From Cerioporus squamosus (lineage: Eukaryota; Basidiomycota; Agaricomycetes; Polyporales; Polyporaceae), in contig JABYQS010000008.1 in the NCBI GenBank assembly GCA_022592435.1, positions 456,900 to 520,899 of the forward strand: a stretch of 64,000 nucleotides of DNA. Reading direction: 5' to 3'. A program made the translations under genes and the position numbers. The notes below the pieces were generated by a model. The model had not been told where the DNA came from. It ran no database searches and worked only from the letters and a program-made list of their open reading frames with translations. Positions within the stretch are counted from its first letter, which is position 1; every line of letters starts with the position of its first letter. Positions 54,454-64,000 of this stretch are shown one piece after another.

Positions 54454-57400
54454 ATGGCGCCAGCCGCTGCGACGTTCCCCAAGCTCTCCAATCGCAACTA
54501 CCAGCAATGGAGGCTCGATATGGAGGCCAGGCTTCGCACCATTGGTGCTCTGCGCATTGTGAAGGGCGCTGAGTCGAGGCCGCAGTTCACAGAGCCTCTG
54601 GACTCAGGTGAGCGTCGAGAACTTCGTGATTTCGACAGCCGGTTGGACCTGGCTGCGGGGGAGATATGGAACTGCGTGGAGAGGGAGCAACAGACGCATC
54701 TGGAGGCGATTCGAGACGATCCTGGTGCGATGTGGAAGAAGCTGGAGGCCGTGCACATGCAGAAACGTCCCGGTACGCGTTTTAACACCTACAACGCCCT
54801 CCTCTCCCTGTCCAAGTCCGAGGACGAGTCCCTCAGCACCCTCTCGACGCGAGCCTCGCAGCTCAAGTCCGACATGAAGGCCCTCCGTCCTGCAGACTTT
54901 GATCTTGCGAAGCTGGACGATGAACTCGTCCTCATGGCTCTCATTCGTGCTCTCCCCGCCGAATACAACGCCCTGCGACAGACCCTGCTGCTGGACGACT
55001 CCCTCACGCTCGAGAAGCTCCAGGACACGTTTGTCGCGCTCGAGAACCAGCCTGGTGCGTCGTCGTCAGCCCCTGTCCTCTCCCATGCCGCCTCTACCCT
55101 CTCCTGCACATTCTGCGGTCGCTCCGGCCACTCCGAGGACCAGTGCTTCTCCAAGCGCGATGCCAGCGCTCGAGCGAAGGAGAAGGCCACGCAGCGTTCG
55201 CAATTCCGCTCTGGCAAGGGCAAACGCAAGGAGACCGCGTCGGAGGCGTCCAAGGACTCAGGCGACGGCCAGGACACCGCCCAGGAGTCCGCTGGTGCGG
55301 CCACTGTGAGTGCTGGTTGTGCTTCTGCGCTGCTATCCGTCTCGGATCGCGCTTCATGGCTCTCTTCGCCGGCAGCAGCTAACTGGAACACCGACACAGG
55401 TGCTTCTGCACACATGACCCCACACCGTCACTGGTTCCGCTCCTACTCACCGCACACCATCCCCATTCGCCTCGCCAACTCGCACATCGTCTACTCGGCT
55501 GGATTGGGGTCTGTGGTGTTTCAGCCTGCGGAGAGGGGAGGTGTTGCGTCGCCTGCTGTTGTACTACACGACGTCCTGCATGTTCCTGCACTTGCCAGCA
55601 ATCTACTGTCTGTCTTCCACCTCACGCGCGAGAAGGGCTACACCGTCGAGCTGCGCGCATCGAGTGCGCTCTTCTACCATGAGGGGCAGCTGCGCTTCGA
55701 GGCCCGGGTCAACGAGCACAACGTCGGCTACCTGCTTGGCCACACCGTGTCTCAGACGAAGGATGCGCTCTCTGCGTCCTCCACCTGCGAGGAGGACGAG
55801 TCCCTGTGGCACCAGCGCTGCTCGCACGTCAATCTCGACGACCTGCGCTCGGTGATCAAGAAGGGGCTTGTCATCGGCCTTGTCGTTCGCTCGAAGCGCA
55901 AGCCTGACCCTGTCTGCGAGCCCTGCCTTGCCGGCAAGCTCAATCGCCACTCCATCCCTCGCTTTGCATCCCGGAAGTTCGTCCCCATCGCCCTGGTCCA
56001 CACCGACCTCAAGGGACGTCTGCCGGTTGCTACACCGGAGGGATACGTCTACTGGATGACGTTCGTCTGCGATGCAACGCGTTTCTGGGTCATGGCGTAC
56101 CTGAAGCGCAAGAGCGACGCGTTTGCTGCGTTCAAAGCGTACAAGGCGTATGCTGAGAACTGCCTGGGTCTCCGGATCAAGGCCACGCGCGACGACAAGG
56201 GCGGCGAGTACATGGGCAAAGAGTACATCGACTTCTGCGCTCAGCACGGCATCCAGCGGCAGCACACGGAGCCAGACGAGCCTCACCAGAACGGTGTTGC
56301 TGAACGCGCGAACCGGACAACCTCTGAGGGTGCCACGGCTCTCCTTGTGCAGTCGAAGCTCCCTCCTTCGTTCTGGGGCCACGCCGTCTCCACCTTCGTC
56401 CACACACGCAACCGCATGCCCACTTCTGCGCTGAACGGCGGCATTCCCTACACAGCATGGAAGGGAGATGGACGCAAACCGGATGTCTCGTACTTCCGTG
56501 TTTTCGGCTGCCTGGCCTATGTGCTGGTGCGCAAGAAGGACCGGAAGGCACTCGAGTCGCACTCGAGGAAGTGCATCTTCGTGGGCTACCCCGAGGGGAC
56601 GAAGGCCTGGCGGTTCTGGGATCCTGCTGCGAAGAAGTTCATCATCTCTTCGCATGCTGTCTTCGACGAGCACTGCTTTCCTGGCAACTCGCCCTTCATC
56701 AACGTCTTTGGCCTTCCACTCGACGAGGTGCACATCCCCGGTGCGCCTGAGGATGCGGACGACGCTCCTGACGACGTCCCGGATGCGCCAGAGCTGCCTG
56801 ATCAGGGGGGAGCAGACTCGGATGATCCTGCACCTCCTGCGCCTCCTGCACCTGCACCTGCGCCCGGTGCTCCGCACGACGGCTCTCCTGCTCCGTCATC
56901 ACGCGCTCCAAGCCCTCCTGCACCTCCTGCACCTGCCCCGGTCATCCCACAGCCTCCTGCACCTGCGCCAGCCGCACCGCGCCCAGCTGGACGTCCATCA
57001 GCTCACGAGGAAGCGAACACTCATGGCGGCTTCAAGCCGTATCCTGCACTCGCTCGGAAGCACCTCCCTGCGCGTTCGACGCGTTTCCAAGGCTCGCTCA
57101 ACGACCAGGAGCTCGAGCGTCGAAATCTTGTTCCTCAGCGGCTCAGGATTGCTTCGCCATCTCCTGCTTCGACGCCAGAGCCCTCAGAGCGAGACCAGAC
57201 TCCGCAGCGCCACTCTCCCTCTCCAGACCCTCTGATCGACGAGCCAGTCGAGCCGGAGCCTGCCCACATCCCTCCGCACCATGCACCAGCCTCTCCGCCT
57301 CCCCCTGCGGACTCTGACGATGAACTCGACCTCCTGGCAGATGGTCATGAGGACGTCTTTGAGTGCTCGCTCGAGGCAATGATGGCCGGCATTGAGCACG

Positions 57401-59073
57401 TCTACTCTGATGAGCAGGTTGATTACCTCTCGTATGACGACGCTCTGGCTGTTGCCTTCGAGTCTGCGGTCGAGCATGCGTTCAAGGCAAGCCAGGAGCA
57501 CTTCGGTGAGCCTCGGTCGATCTCGGAGGTCATGAAGCTCGAGCCAGATGAGCGAGAGCGGTGGCTCAAGGCTGCACAGGACGAGATCCAGTCCCTCGTC
57601 GAGAACGGCACGTTCCAGCTCGTTCAGCTGCCTCCCGGACGCAAGGCCATCGGTTCTCGGTGGGTCTTCCGGGTGAAGCGCAATGCGGACGGCTCGATCG
57701 AGCGGTACAAGGGTCGCCTTGTTGCCAAGGGCTTCTCCCAGCGTCCTGGTTTCGACTACAACGAAACCTTTGCCCCTACTCCCAAGTGGGCGTCGATCCG
57801 AGCCATCCTTGCCCTTGCTGCGCTGGAGGACCTCGAGCTCGAGTCGGTGGACATCTCCTCTGCCTATCTCAACGGCGAGCTCAAGGAGGAGGTCTACATG
57901 AAGCAGCCCGAGGGCTTCGAGGAGAAGACCCCCGAGTGGGTCTGGCGACTTCGCAAGTCGCTCTACGGCCTCAAGCAGGCTGGCCGCTGCTGGCACAAGA
58001 AGCTGCATGAGGTCCTGACAAAGCTTGGCTTTGATCGACTTGTCTGCGAGCACAGTGTCTGGGTCTACCTTCGAGACGGAGTGCGTGTCATCATCCCTGT
58101 CTTTGTTGACGACATCACCGTTGCAGCAAAGTCCAAGGACGCTATTCAGCGCGTCAAGGACGAGCTGCGTGCGCACTTCAAGCTCCGTGACCTTGGTCCG
58201 ACGTCCTGGCTCCTCGGAGTCAAGATTGAGCGTGACCGCTCGAAGCGTTCCCTTTCCATCTCACAGCGGCAGTATGCACTCGACATCCTCGAGCGGTATG
58301 GCTTCTCCAACTGCGACCCTGTCGGCACTCCGATGGACCCAGGCCTTCGCCTCAGTGCGGACATGAGCCCCAAGACGCCAGCGGACGTTCGGGAGATGCA
58401 GGACATCCCGTATGGCCAGGCTGTTGGCTCGCTCTTCTATCTGGCAGTCGCAACTCGTCCGGACATCACTCGCACCATGGGCAACCTTGCTCGCTTCTCG
58501 ACAAACCCTGGCATGACACACTGGAAGGCGGTCAAGCACCTCTTCCGGTACATCAAGGGGACGCTCGACTACAAGCTCACATACTCCCCTTCATCGGACT
58601 CCGAGCTCTTCACCTCCTACACGGATGCGGACCATGCAGGCTGCCCAGACACTGGTCGCTCGACCTCTGCGTATGTCATCAAGATGGGCACAGGTGCGAT
58701 CTCTTGGTCGAGTCGTCTGCAGTCCATTGTTGCACTGTCCACGACAGAGGCCGCGTTCGTCGCAGCAGTTGCTGCTGGCCAGGAGATCCTCTGGCTGCGC
58801 AACCTGCTCACGGAGTTTGGGTTCGATGTCTCCTCAGCCTCCCAGCTCAGGATCGACAACCTCTCCGCACTCTCTGTTGCAAAAAATCCCGAGCACCATG
58901 GCCGTATGAAGCACCTCGATTTGCGCTTCTACTGGCTCCGGGATGAAGTAGCCAAGGGCCGGATTGAGGTCATCCATCTGCGCACCTCGGACATGCCGGC
59001 TGACATCCTCACCAAGTCGCTGCCCAAGCCAAAGGTGCTCGAGATGTGCAGGATGCTGGGATTGGGGACTTGA
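54454..59073 (+). CDS. Copia Gag-Pol polyprotein
   Basis: 1539 residues from the ATG at 54454, preferred over an in-frame upstream ATG at 54325 because it gives the usual MAPAAATFPKLSNRNYQQWR Gag start. Order: Gag core; zinc knuckle CTFCGRSGHSEDQC from residue 218; protease DTGAS with D314; GAG-pre-integrase LWHQRCSHVNLDDL; integrase core with D518 (HTDLKG), D581 (DDKGGEY) and E617 (NGVAERANRT); a Pro/Ala-rich linker; reverse transcriptase (SRWVFRVKRNADGSIERYKG, VDISSAYLNGELKEEVYMKQ, FVDD at 1217-1220); RNase H (TDADHAG from 1390, then ALSTTEAAF and HLDLRFYWLRD). It ends LTKSLPKPKVLEMCRMLGLG-T. All catalytic residues that I can check are present and the frame is unbroken, so this copy may be autonomous. 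Confidence 0.96.
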   Translation: MAPAAATFPKLSNRNYQQWRLDMEARLRTIGALRIVKGAESRPQFTEPLDSGERRELRDFDSRLDLAAGEIWNCVEREQQTHLEAIRDDPGAMWKKLEAVHMQKRPGTRFNTYNALLSLSKSEDESLSTLSTRASQLKSDMKALRPADFDLAKLDDELVLMALIRALPAEYNALRQTLLLDDSLTLEKLQDTFVALENQPGASSSAPVLSHAASTLSCTFCGRSGHSEDQCFSKRDASARAKEKATQRSQFRSGKGKRKETASEASKDSGDGQDTAQESAGAATVSAGCASALLSVSDRASWLSSPAAANWNTDTGASAHMTPHRHWFRSYSPHTIPIRLANSHIVYSAGLGSVVFQPAERGGVASPAVVLHDVLHVPALASNLLSVFHLTREKGYTVELRASSALFYHEGQLRFEARVNEHNVGYLLGHTVSQTKDALSASSTCEEDESLWHQRCSHVNLDDLRSVIKKGLVIGLVVRSKRKPDPVCEPCLAGKLNRHSIPRFASRKFVPIALVHTDLKGRLPVATPEGYVYWMTFVCDATRFWVMAYLKRKSDAFAAFKAYKAYAENCLGLRIKATRDDKGGEYMGKEYIDFCAQHGIQRQHTEPDEPHQNGVAERANRTTSEGATALLVQSKLPPSFWGHAVSTFVHTRNRMPTSALNGGIPYTAWKGDGRKPDVSYFRVFGCLAYVLVRKKDRKALESHSRKCIFVGYPEGTKAWRFWDPAAKKFIISSHAVFDEHCFPGNSPFINVFGLPLDEVHIPGAPEDADDAPDDVPDAPELPDQGGADSDDPAPPAPPAPAPAPGAPHDGSPAPSSRAPSPPAPPAPAPVIPQPPAPAPAAPRPAGRPSAHEEANTHGGFKPYPALARKHLPARSTRFQGSLNDQELERRNLVPQRLRIASPSPASTPEPSERDQTPQRHSPSPDPLIDEPVEPEPAHIPPHHAPASPPPPADSDDELDLLADGHEDVFECSLEAMMAGIEHVYSDEQVDYLSYDDALAVAFESAVEHAFKASQEHFGEPRSISEVMKLEPDERERWLKAAQDEIQSLVENGTFQLVQLPPGRKAIGSRWVFRVKRNADGSIERYKGRLVAKGFSQRPGFDYNETFAPTPKWASIRAILALAALEDLELESVDISSAYLNGELKEEVYMKQPEGFEEKTPEWVWRLRKSLYGLKQAGRCWHKKLHEVLTKLGFDRLVCEHSVWVYLRDGVRVIIPVFVDDITVAAKSKDAIQRVKDELRAHFKLRDLGPTSWLLGVKIERDRSKRSLSISQRQYALDILERYGFSNCDPVGTPMDPGLRLSADMSPKTPADVREMQDIPYGQAVGSLFYLAVATRPDITRTMGNLARFSTNPGMTHWKAVKHLFRYIKGTLDYKLTYSPSSDSELFTSYTDADHAGCPDTGRSTSAYVIKMGTGAISWSSRLQSIVALSTTEAAFVAAVAAGQEILWLRNLLTEFGFDVSSASQLRIDNLSALSVAKNPEHHGRMKHLDLRFYWLRDEVAKGRIEVIHLRTSDMPADILTKSLPKPKVLEMCRMLGLGT

Positions 59074-59079
59074 CCAGTC

Positions 59080-59088
59080 AGGGGGGAG
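59080..59088 (+). other. Copia polypurine tract
   Basis: AGGGGGGAG directly abuts LTR D, as expected for plus-strand priming. Confidence 0.8.
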
Positions 59089-59450
59089 TGTTGAACTCGG
59101 AGCTCTATCTCCGGTTCCTGTGCCCGCGTCAAGTCCATACTTGCACCAGGGGACTATTGCAGTGCGCTCTATTGGCGCTCCACACGACTACTTGACGCCT
59201 TCATTCCTCTTCGAGATATTGGCGCTTCTTCATATTTTATTCTTTGCACACTCCCGGGATTGAACACTCGACCTCTTGGTCTTCACTGCTTTTTACTTTT
59301 CGCTTTTGTTGATTTCCTGGGCGCTGTGGCTGCTGGTACTGTATAGCTTATGTAACCCGCACCGTAGACAGCGCGCTCGTCGAGCTCTGGAGTCCCCAGA
59401 CTTCACAGAGCTCGACATAGGTGTGTAGATATGCTTTTGTCAATGTATCA
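59089..59450 (+). repeat. Copia LTR copy D, shared by two tandem elements
   Basis: 362 bp, TGTTGAAC to TATCA. It is the 3' LTR of the first element and the 5' LTR of the second. The same 24-bp repeat recurs at 59398-59421 and 59450-59473. Confidence 0.92.
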
Positions 59451-59733
59451 GACTTCACAGAGCTCGACATAGGCCATTGTGATCGCTCTGAGGTGCACTG
59501 CAGCTAACAGGTTATGAGCCCTGCGCTCTGACTGCCTCAAGACGTCCATACCCGCCACAGTCCATCGCTCTACAGTCGCCCACTCGTGCCCCCTCCCTGC
59601 CTCTGTGCTCTGCTTGTCGCATTTTCGCTCTGGGACCCCCTGCTCCATCTTTTGTCAATTTCTCGCCCATCCCTGCTCCAAATCGCCCCATCTTTTCGCC
59701 GTCGCCCCCTTGCCACGTCACACCCCTACCCTC

Positions 59734-62700
59734 ATGGCGCCAGCCGCTGCGACGTTCCCCAAGCTCTCCAATCGCAACTACCAGCAATGGAGGCTCGATA
59801 TGGAGGCCAGGCTTCGCACCATTGGTGCTCTGCGCATTGTGAAGGGCGCTGAGTCGAGGCCGCAGTTCACAGAGCCTCTGGACTCAGGTGAGCGTCGAGA
59901 ACTTCGTGATTTCGACAGCCGGTTGGACCTGGCTGCGGGGAAGATATGGAACTGCGTGGAGAGGGAGCAACAGATGCATCTGGAGGCGATTCGAGATGAT
60001 CCTGGTGCGATGTGGAAGAAGCTGGAGGCCGTGCACATGCAGAAACGTCCCGGTACGCGTTTTATCACCTACAACGCCCTCCTCTCCCTGTCCAAGTCCG
60101 AGGACGAGTCCCTCAGCACCCTCTCGACGCGAGCCTCGCAGCTCAAGTCCGACATGAAGGCCCTCCGTCCTGCAGACTTTGATCTTGCGAAGCTGGACGA
60201 TGAACTCGTCCTCATGGCTCTCATTCGTGCTCTCCCCGCCGAATACAACGCCCTGCGCCAGACCCTGCTGCTGGACGACTCCCTCACACTTGAGAAGCTC
60301 CAGGACACGTTTGTCGCGCTCGAGAACCAGCCTGGTGCGTCGTCGTCAGCCCCTGTCCTCTCCCATGCCACCTCTACCCTCTCCTGCACATTCTGCGGTC
60401 GCTCCGGCCACTCCGAGGACCAGTGCTTCTCCAAGCGCGATGCCAGCGCTCGAGCGAAGGAGAAGGCCACGCAGCGTTCGCAATTCCGCTCTGGCAAGGG
60501 CAAACGCAAGGAGACCGCATCGGAGGTGTCCAAGGACTCAAGCGACGGCCAGGACACTGCCCAGGAGTCCGCTGGTGCGGCCACTGTGAGTGCTGGTTGT
60601 GCTTCTGCGCTGCTATCCGTCTCGGATCGCGCTTCCTGGCTCTCTTTGCCAGCAGCAGCTAACTGGAACACCAACACAGGTGCTTCTGCACACATGACCC
60701 CACACCGTCACTGGTTCCGCTCCTACTCGCCGCACACCATCCCCACTCGCCTCGCCAACTCGCACATCGTCTACTCGGCTGGATTGGGGTCTGTGGTGTT
60801 TCAGCCTGCGGAGAGGGGAGGTGTTGCGTCGCCTGCTGTTGTACTACACGACGTCCTGCATGTTCCTGCACTTGCCAGCAATCTACTGTCTGTCTTCCAC
60901 CTCACGCGCGAGAAGGGCTACACCGTCGAGCTGCGCGCATCGAGTGCGCTCTTCTACCATGAGGGGCAGCTGCGCTTCGAGGCCCGGGTCAACGAGCACA
61001 ATGTCGGCTACCTGCTTGGCCACACCGTGTCTCAGACGAAGGATGCGCTCTCTGCGTCCTCTACCTGCGAGGAGGACGAGTCCCTGTGGCACCAGCGCTG
61101 CTCGCACGTCAATCTCGACGACCTGCGCTCGGTGATCAAGAAGGCGCTTGTCATCGGCCTTGTCGTTCGCTCGAAGCGCAAGCCTGACCCTGTCTGCGAG
61201 CCCTGCCTTGCCGGCAAGCTCAATCGCCACTCCATCCCTCGCTTTGCATCCCGGAAGTTCGTCCCCATCGCCCTGGTCCACACCGACCTCAAGGGACGTC
61301 TGCCGGTTGCTACACCGGAGGGATACGTCTACTGGATGACGTTCGTCTGCGATGCAACGCGTTTCTGGGTCATGGCATACCTGAAGCGCAAGAGCGACGC
61401 GTTTGCTGCGTTCAAAGGGTACAAGGCGTATGCTGAGAACTGCCTGGGTCTCCGGATCAAGGCCACGCGCGACGACAAGGGCGGCGAGTACATGGGCAAA
61501 GAGTACATCGACTTCTGCGCTCAGCACGGCATCCAGCGGCAGCACACGGAGCCAGACGAGCCTCACCAGAACGGTGTTGCTGAACGCGCGAACCGGACAA
61601 CCTCTGAGGGTGCCACGGCTCTCCTTGTGCAGTCGAAGCTCCCTCCTTCGTTCTGGGGCCACGCCGTCTCCACCTTCGTCCACACACGCAACCGCATGCC
61701 CACTTCTGCGCTGAACGGCGGCATTCCCTACACAGCATGGAAGGGAGATGGACGCAAACCGGATGTCTCGTACTTCCGTGTTTTCGGCTGCCTGGCCTAT
61801 GTGCTGGTGCGCAAGAAGGACCGGAAGGCACTCGAGTCGCACTCGAGGAAGTGCATCTTCGTGGGCTACCCCGAGGGGACGAAGGCCTGGCGGTTCTGGG
61901 ATCCTGCTGCAAAGAAGTTCATCATCTCTTCGCATGCTGTCTTCGACGAGCGCTGCTTTCCTGGCAACTCGCCCTTCATCAACGTCTTTGGCCTTCCACT
62001 CGATGAGGTGCACATCCCCGGTGCGCCTGAGGATGCGGACGACGCTCCTGACGACGTCCCGGATGCGCCAGAGCTGCCTGATCAGGGGGGAGCGGACTCG
62101 GATGATCCTGCACCTCCTGCGCCTCCTGCACCTGCACCTGCGCCCGGTGCTCTGCACAACGGCTCTCCTGCTCCATCATCACACGCTCCAAGCCCTCCTG
62201 CACCTCCTGCACCTGCCCCGGTCATCCCACAGCCTCCTGCACCTGCGCCAGCCGCACCGCGCCCAGCTGGACGTCCATCAGCTCACGAGGAAGCAAACAC
62301 TCATGGCGGCTTCAAGCCGTATCCTGCACTCGCTCGGAAGCACCTCCCTGCGCGTTCGACGCGTTTCCAAGGCTCGCTCAACGACCAGGAGCTCGAGCGT
62401 CGAAATCTTGTCCCTCAGCGGCTCAGGATTGCTTCGCCATCTCCTGCTTCGACGCCAGAGCCCTCAGAGCGAGACCAGACTCCGCAGCGCCACTCTCCCT
62501 CTCCAGACCCTCTGATCGACGAGCCAGTCGAGCCGGAGCCTGCCCACATCCCTCCGCACCATGCACCAGCCTCTCCGCCTCCCCCTGCGGACTCTGACGA
62601 TGAACTCGACCTCCTGGCAGATGGTCATGAGGACGTCTTTGAGTGCTCGCTCGAGGCAATGATGGCCGGCATTGAGCACGTCTACTCCAATGAGCAGGTT

Positions 62701-64000
62701 GATTACCTCTCGCACGACGACGCTCTGGCTGTTGCCTTCGAGTCTGCGGTCGAGCATGCGTTCAAGGCAAGCCAGGAGCACTTCGGTGAGCCTCGCTCGG
62801 TCAATCTCGGAGGTCATGAAGCTCGAGCCAGATGAGCGAGAGCGGTGGCTCAAGGCTGCACAGGACGAGATCCAGTCCCTCGTCGAGAACGGCACGTTCC
62901 AGCTCGTTCAGCTGCCTCCCGGACGCAAGGCCATCGGTTCTCGGTTCTCGGTGGGTCTTCCGGGTGAAGCGAAATGCAGATGGCTCGATCGAGCGGTACA
63001 AGGGTCGCCTTGTTGCCAAGGGCTTCTCCCAGCGTCCTGGCTTCGACTACAACGAAACCTTTGCCCCTACTCCCAAGTGGGCGTCGATCCGAGCCATCCT
63101 TGCCCTTGCTGCGCTGGAGGACCTCGAGCTTGAGTCAGTGGACATCTCCTCTGCCTATCTCAACGGCGAGCTCAAGGAGGAGGTCTACATGAAGCAGCCC
63201 GAGGGCTTCGAGGAGAAGACCCCCGAGTGGGTCTGGCGACTTCGCAAGTCGCTCTACGGCCTCAAGCAGGCTGGCCGCTGCTGGCACAAGAAGCTGCATG
63301 AGGTCCTGACAAAGCTTGGCTTTGATCGACTTGTCTGCGAGCACAGTGTCTGGGTCTACCTTCGAGACGGAGTGCGTGTCATCATCCCTGTCTTTGTTGA
63401 CGACATCACCGTTGCAGCAAAGTCCAAGGACGCTATTCAGCGCGTCAAGGACGAGCTGCGTGCGCACTTCAAGCTCCGTGACCTTGGTCCGACGTCCTGG
63501 CTCCTCGGAGTCAAGATTGAGCGTGACCGCTCGAAGCGTTCCCTTTCCATCTCACAGCGGCAGTATGCACTCGACATCCTCGAGCGGTATGGCTTCTCCA
63601 ACTGCGACCCTGTCGGCACTCCGATGGACCCAGGCCTTCGCCTCAGTGCAGACATGAGCCCCAAGACGCCAGCGGACGTTCGGGAGATGCAGGACATCCG
63701 TATGGCCAGGCTGTTGGCTCGCTCTTCTATCTGGCAGTCGCAACTCGTCCGGACATCACTCGCACCATGGGCAACCTTGCTCGCTTCTCGACAAACCCTG
63801 GCATGACACACTGGAAGGCGGTCAAGCACCTCTTCCGGTACATCAAGGGGACGCTCGACTACAAGCTCACATACTCCCCTTCATCGGACTCCGAGCTCTT
63901 CACCTCCTACACGGATGCGGACCATGCAGGCTGCCCAGACACTGGTCGCTCGACCTCTGCGTATGTCATCAAGATGGGCACAGGTGCGATCTCTTGGTCG
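59734..64000 (+). pseudogene. Copia polyprotein, broken copy
   Basis: Same domain order as the first copy, up to the start of RNase H at the window edge. Lesions relative to it: the protease triad reads NTG instead of DTG at residue 314 (60673-60675); four extra bases near 62796-62806 cut the frame, giving a stop at 62833; a 7-bp tandem duplication TTCTCGG at about 62938-62951; and one missing C near 63697 in the RT-RNase H region. Integrase residues and FVDD are retained. These lesions would prevent production of a functional Pol from this copy. Confidence 0.93.

Larger units (their letters stand above)
53808..59450 (+). mobile_element. Ty1/copia retrotransposon, full length and apparently intact
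   Basis: LTR C (53808-54170), one uninterrupted polyprotein (54454-59073), a polypurine tract (59080-59088) and LTR D (59089-59450). The LTRs look nearly identical: I noted one base in a T run and the last bases. This points to recent insertion. The left flank ends TTGAG. LTR D also serves as the 5' LTR of a second copy, so the far target-site duplication lies beyond the window. Confidence 0.93.
59089..64000 (+). mobile_element. Second copia copy in tandem, decayed, runs off the window
   Basis: Starts with the shared LTR D and repeats the internal region of the first element with a few percent difference or less. The polyprotein is broken (see next entry) and its 3' end and 3' LTR lie beyond 64000. 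Confidence 0.92.

Noticed and set aside
55603..56877. 424-codon minus-strand frame opposite the copia integrase
   Set aside because: A shadow of the sense polyprotein; it is repeated at 60883-62157 only because the element itself is repeated, and it has no TATA or splice features like the Ty3 antisense gene.
57184..58176. 330-codon minus-strand frame opposite copia reverse transcriptase
   Set aside because: Shadow frame caused by strong codon bias in the sense gene.

Overview
The window looks like nuclear DNA of a mushroom-forming basidiomycete (Agaricomycetes, polypore-like). It is GC-rich. Genes are split by many 45-110 nt introns, mostly with GTGAGT/GTACGT-type donors and CTAAC-like branch sites. 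The families are typical: multi-intron P450, 7-TM membrane protein, Tup1, Skt5, kinesin, Zn2Cys6 regulator, SmD1. All assignments come from reading the sequence; no database search was run.

Region 1 (1-41 kb) is ordinary gene space. In order: an anion:cation-symporter MFS transporter running off the left edge (-), a cytochrome P450 (+), a 7-TM protein (+), a multi-exon unknown whose 3' third resembles a pepsin-like C-terminal lobe (+), an Skt5/Chs4 chitin-synthase activator with a CaaX end (-), a UbiA prenyltransferase (+), a small unknown (-), the corepressor Tup1 (-), a Zn2Cys6 transcription factor (-) divergent from an HCNGP/SAP30BP-like splicing protein (+), SmD1 (+), a long coiled-coil protein (+), a MED25-ACID-like fragment (+) and a kinesin-10-like motor (-).

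Region 2 (41-64 kb) is retrotransposon-dominated. It begins with about 3.8 kb without recognisable genes, then a Ty3-type LTR with no target duplication. A 2.03-kb inverted repeat (46227-48258 and 51773-53807) surrounds a Ty3-type element (48259-51444). That element keeps gag and a canonical -1 frameshift heptamer but has lost pol from just before the protease active site. It also carries, antisense and near its 3' LTR, a spliced gene with its own TATA box. This gene encodes a coiled coil followed by a perfect Zn2Cys6-spaced cysteine cluster. I consider it the most interesting item in the window: a gag-only LTR element with an antisense putative DNA-binding accessory gene.

The right arm of the inverted repeat is interrupted by a Ty1/copia tandem: LTR - intact polyprotein - shared LTR - second, decayed polyprotein. 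The tandem continues past the right edge. The left arm keeps the empty insertion site, so the order of events can be partly read from the sequence.

The host genes do not form an obvious operon-like or biosynthetic unit. The P450, UbiA and MFS genes could be parts of a loose secondary-metabolism neighbourhood, but Skt5 and other genes lie between them.
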